NCBI GenBank assembly: GCA_023389035.1
Contig: JAEWFC010000004.1
Location: forward strand, 137,087 to 201,086
DNA from: Acidobacteriota bacterium
Lineage (GTDB): Bacteria; Acidobacteriota; Blastocatellia; Pyrinomonadales; Pyrinomonadaceae
DNA length: 64,000 nt
Direction: 5' to 3'
A model generated the notes under the pieces. The model saw only the letters and a list, made by a program, of their open reading frames with translations, made no database searches and was not told where the DNA came from. The position numbers were made by a program, and so were the translations under genes. Shown here piece after piece: positions 62,012-64,000 of the stretch. The first letter of the stretch is position 1; every line of letters begins with the position of its first letter.

Positions 62012-62104
62012 TTTACCTCCAGGTGATAGCGAACGACTCGGTCGTTCTCCCTAATGAGGAATGCTCGTCGATGAATTTTAATCACCGATCCGCATTCTGC
62101 ATTC

Positions 62105-62533
62105 TTATCCTTCGATCGTCAGGCCCATCGACTTTGCCGTTCCCTCGATGGTTCGCATCGCGGCTTCGAGATTTGTCGTATTCAGGTCCTGCATCTTCTT
62201 TTCTGCGATCTCGCGGATCTTGTCGCGTGAGATCTTGCCGATCTTTTCCTTGTTCGGCTTGCCCGAGCCCTTCGGGATACCGGCTGCCTTACGGAGCAGG
62301 TCGCCTGCGGGCGGGGTCTTTGTTTCAAATGTGAACGAGCGGTCGGCGTACACGGTGATCACGACCGGGATCTTCATATCCGGGTCGTCGTTCTGCGTCT
62401 TGGCGTTGAACGCCTTGCAGAATTCCATGATGTTTACGCCGTGCTGACCGAGTGCAGGGCCGATCGGCGGTGCGGGGTTCGCTTTGCCGGCGGGTATCTG
62501 CAATTTAATGTAACCTGAGATCTTCTTTGCCAT
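62105..62533 (-). CDS. rplK: 50S ribosomal protein L11
   Basis: 142 residues. The start KKISGYIKLQIPAGKANPAPPIGPALGQHGVNIMEFCKAFN and the later FTFETKTPPAGDLLRKAAG with the C-terminal DLNTTNLEAAMRTIEGTAKSMG are typical. It forms the GTPase-associated centre with 23S rRNA and is a target for methylation. It lies between nusG and rplA. Confidence 0.97.
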   Translation of the reverse strand: MAKKISGYIKLQIPAGKANPAPPIGPALGQHGVNIMEFCKAFNAKTQNDDPDMKIPVVITVYADRSFTFETKTPPAGDLLRKAAGIPKGSGKPNKEKIGKISRDKIREIAEKKMQDLNTTNLEAAMRTIEGTAKSMGLTIEG

Positions 62534-62581
62534 TGCTTTTTTCGATTAACGATCCCTCAAATTGCGAGGGAATGTCCTCAT

Positions 62582-63142
62582 TTATTCTTCTTCTGCGAAC
62601 GTGACCTTTTCGACCTCAAGGAACGCGAGTTCGTATGGGGTCGAGCGGCCAAAGATCGTGATCGAGACCTTGAGCGTATTCTTGTCCTCGTTCACTTCCT
62701 CTACCTTTCCGGTAAAGCTGGCGAACGGGCCCGATTTGATACGCACGACCTCGCCGACCTGGTACGTGAACTTCGGTTTCGGCTTTTCGGTCGCGACCTC
62801 GATATTGTGGACGATATTGTCCACTTCTTCCTGCGTCAGCGGCGTCGGCTGCTTTCCGCCGAGAAATCCGGTAACCTTGGGCGTCGATTTGATCGCGTGA
62901 AAGACGTTATCAGGGATCTTTCCCTTATCGTCGCATTCGACCTCGACAAGAACGTAGCCCGGGTAGAACATGCGTTCGGAGACGTGCTCCTTATTGCCGC
63001 GCATTTCTACGACCTTTTCCTTAGGCAGCAGGACGCCGGTGATCTGCTCCGCGAGTTCCATATCGCGGATGCGTGCCTGCAGGCTTTCGACGACCTTATT
63101 CTCGTGACCCGAGTATGTGTGGATGAAATACCACTGCTTCAT
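62582..63142 (-). CDS. nusG: Transcription termination/antitermination factor NusG
   Basis: 186 residues. The NGN domain starts KQWYFIHTYSGHENKVVESLQARI and includes RMFYPGYVLVEVE, PKVTGFLGG; the KOW domain holds VGEVVRIKSGPFASFTGKVEEVNEDKNTLKV. It binds RNA polymerase and links it to the ribosome or Rho. It follows secE after 12 bases. Confidence 0.97.
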   Translation of the reverse strand: MKQWYFIHTYSGHENKVVESLQARIRDMELAEQITGVLLPKEKVVEMRGNKEHVSERMFYPGYVLVEVECDDKGKIPDNVFHAIKSTPKVTGFLGGKQPTPLTQEEVDNIVHNIEVATEKPKPKFTYQVGEVVRIKSGPFASFTGKVEEVNEDKNTLKVSITIFGRSTPYELAFLEVEKVTFAEEE

Positions 63143-63154
63143 TTCGTCTGTTTC

Positions 63155-63400
63155 CTAAACGCCCGCGATCTTGTTGGCGACCCACGTCAGGCCTTCCAAG
63201 ATATAGATCCAACCCTGATCGACCAGGAACAGGTAGATCGCAAAAAAGATGACGTTGATCAAGACGATAATGGTCGTCTTTTTAACTTCATCACCGGACG
63301 GGAACGAGGTCCGGTCCAGTTCCTCGCGGGTCTTTTGAATGAATTCGCCGACCCCTTCTTTTTTTGACCCTTTTTCAAGGGCACCTGCTGCTTCAGCCAA
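63155..63400 (-). CDS. secE: Preprotein translocase subunit SecE
   Basis: 81 residues from a TTG at 63400, chosen because GGGAG lies 7 bases upstream and the frame further upstream runs into the tRNA gene region. Seen are VGEFIQKTREELDRTSFPSGDEV, the family's cytoplasmic helix, and one membrane helix TTIIVLINVIFFAIYLFLVDQG. It clamps SecY in the translocon. Single-span form, upstream of nusG as usual. Confidence 0.9.
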   Translation of the reverse strand: MAEAAGALEKGSKKEGVGEFIQKTREELDRTSFPSGDEVKKTTIIVLINVIFFAIYLFLVDQGWIYILEGLTWVANKIAGV

Positions 63401-63482
63401 TTTATTACTCCCGTATCGAAAGCGTGTCCGCCGGTTCTTGCCGGCATCGCGGTTCGCGAATCTATCGTCACCGCGTATCAAA

Positions 63483-63558
63483 TGGCAGGGGTACCAGGAC
63501 TCGAACCCGGACCTAAGGTTTTGGAGACCTCCATGCTAACCATTGACACCATACCCCT
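63483..63558 (-). tRNA. trnW: tRNA-Trp (anticodon CCA)
   Basis: On the minus strand the sequence starts AGGGGTATGG and ends with TACCCCT-G-CCA, a 7-bp acceptor stem with the CCA encoded. The anticodon loop reads CTCCAAA (anticodon CCA, Trp), and GGTTCGAGTC is the T arm. 76 bases in length. It sits between rpmG and secE, where many bacteria keep tRNA-Trp. Confidence 0.95.
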
Positions 63559-63565
63559 ATCTTCA

Positions 63566-63622
63566 AGTGACGAGTGATGAGTGGCGAGTTCTCACGAAGC
63601 TCGTCACTCGACACTTGCCACT
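63566..63622. repeat. Heptamer-repeat segment between rpmG and tRNA-Trp
   Basis: GTGACGA, GTGATGA, GTGGCGA, then CGTCACTCG and CACTTGCCACT: the same word set as the other arrays, again with a turn-around. Confidence 0.6.
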
Positions 63623-63773
63623 ATTTATTTTCGCGGTGCATCGTGTGGCAGCGGCAGCGGCGACAGAACTTTTTGAACTCAAGCCGGTTAGGCGTGTTCT
63701 TTTTATTCTTTGTCGTCACGTAGTTCCGCTCTTTGCACTCGGTGCACTGCAGAATTATGTTATCTCTCGGCAT
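63621..63773 (-). CDS. rpmG: 50S ribosomal protein L33
   Basis: 50 residues. The protein reads MPRDNIILQCTECKERNYVT, then TTKNKKNTPNRLEFKKFCRR and CRCHTMHRENK, with the two Cys pairs (CTEC, CRRC) of the zinc-binding L33 form. It is a 50S subunit protein and lies between tuf and tRNA-Trp. Confidence 0.94.
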   Translation of the reverse strand: MPRDNIILQCTECKERNYVTTKNKKNTPNRLEFKKFCRRCRCHTMHRENK

Positions 63774-63839
63774 AAATCCTCTATTGATAAGAGCGGCGCC
63801 TTTAGCTAGAAAAGCCTAAAGCCGTCACTCGTACCTCTC

Positions 63840-64000
63840 TTATTCCATGATCTCCGAAACGGTACCGGCACCGACTGTGCGGCCGCCTTCGCGGATAGCG
63901 AAGCGGAGTCCTTTCTCCATGGCGATCGGTGCGATGAGCGTGATCTCCATCTGGATGTTGTCGCCGGGCATCACCATTTCGACGCCTTCCGGCAGGTTCG
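63840..64000 (-). CDS. tuf: Elongation factor Tu, C-terminal fragment
   Basis: The last 53 residues of EF-Tu: LPEGVEMVMPGDNIQMEITL followed by IAPIAMEKGLRFAIREGGRT and VGAGTVSEIME. This is domain 3, including the GRTVGAG segment. The 5' part lies beyond the window. It delivers aminoacyl-tRNA to the ribosome. Order tuf-rpmG-trnW-secE-nusG is classical. Confidence 0.96.
   Translation of the reverse strand, partial: NLPEGVEMVMPGDNIQMEITLIAPIAMEKGLRFAIREGGRTVGAGTVSEIME

Overview
The window looks like a chromosome segment of an Acidobacteriota bacterium, probably class Blastocatellia (Pyrinomonadaceae-like). This is an inference from moderate GC, a Gram-negative cell plan (OmpA-family protein, many lipoproteins and signal peptides, a type VI secretion locus), an acidobacterial-style VWFA protein, abundant secreted peptidases and heptamer intergenic repeats. 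No rRNA is present to prove it.

Layout. (1) 1-4.7 kb: the end of a type VI secretion locus: ClpV C-terminus, a VgrG with a long Gly/Ser tail, a DUF4123 adaptor, a PAAR tip and two small accessory proteins. (2) 4.7-9.3 kb: fumarase C, then a nitrosative-stress style cluster (Crp/Fnr regulator plus rhodanese lipoprotein, divergent from a RIC/ScdA di-iron repair protein, with a palindromic GTGA-N6-TCAC site between them), then a rhodanese/methyltransferase pair. (3) 9.4-22.6 kb: metabolism and envelope: lipoamide dehydrogenase, a 12-unit 21-bp tandem repeat, SerA, a BNR/Ycf48-like secreted protein, NhaA, an S9 peptidase, a two-lipoyl-domain E2 acyltransferase and an OmpA-family protein. (4) 22.7-30.7 kb: a VWFA protein, a beta-propeller-like gene bracketed by a duplicated nadE 3' end, nadE, a receiver/anti-sigma-type ATPase fusion, a DUF374 acyltransferase, heme A synthase, TlyA and DUF5522. 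(5) 30.7-35.3 kb: an arsenic resistance locus: arsR divergent from arsI, a Cys/Met-type PLP enzyme, a Cys-tailed membrane protein, acr3 and arsC, with clustered CATATATG sites. (6) 35.4-50.3 kb: an AAA+ protein, inositol-phosphate synthase, a MaoC hydratase, an orphan phage-type terminase, SIMPL and secreted proteins of unknown role, M13 peptidase, PlsC, a TonB-C-like protein, an HD phosphohydrolase and a TPR protein. (7) 50.5-64 kb: the classical transcription/translation cluster on the minus strand: tuf (partial), rpmG, tRNA-Trp, secE, nusG, rplK, rplA, rplJ, rplL, rpoB, rpoC.

Most interesting points: a duplicated fragment of nadE flanking the propeller gene; arrays of 7-bp words that fold back on themselves in intergenic spaces from about 41.8 kb onward; the 21-bp (3 x 7) tandem array at 11.4 kb; a four-CxxC/CxC zinc-ribbon insertion in RpoB; the extended acidic tail of L10; the composition of the ars operon and its operators; and an isolated terminase with a low-complexity insertion. 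No CRISPR array, insertion sequence or rRNA was seen.
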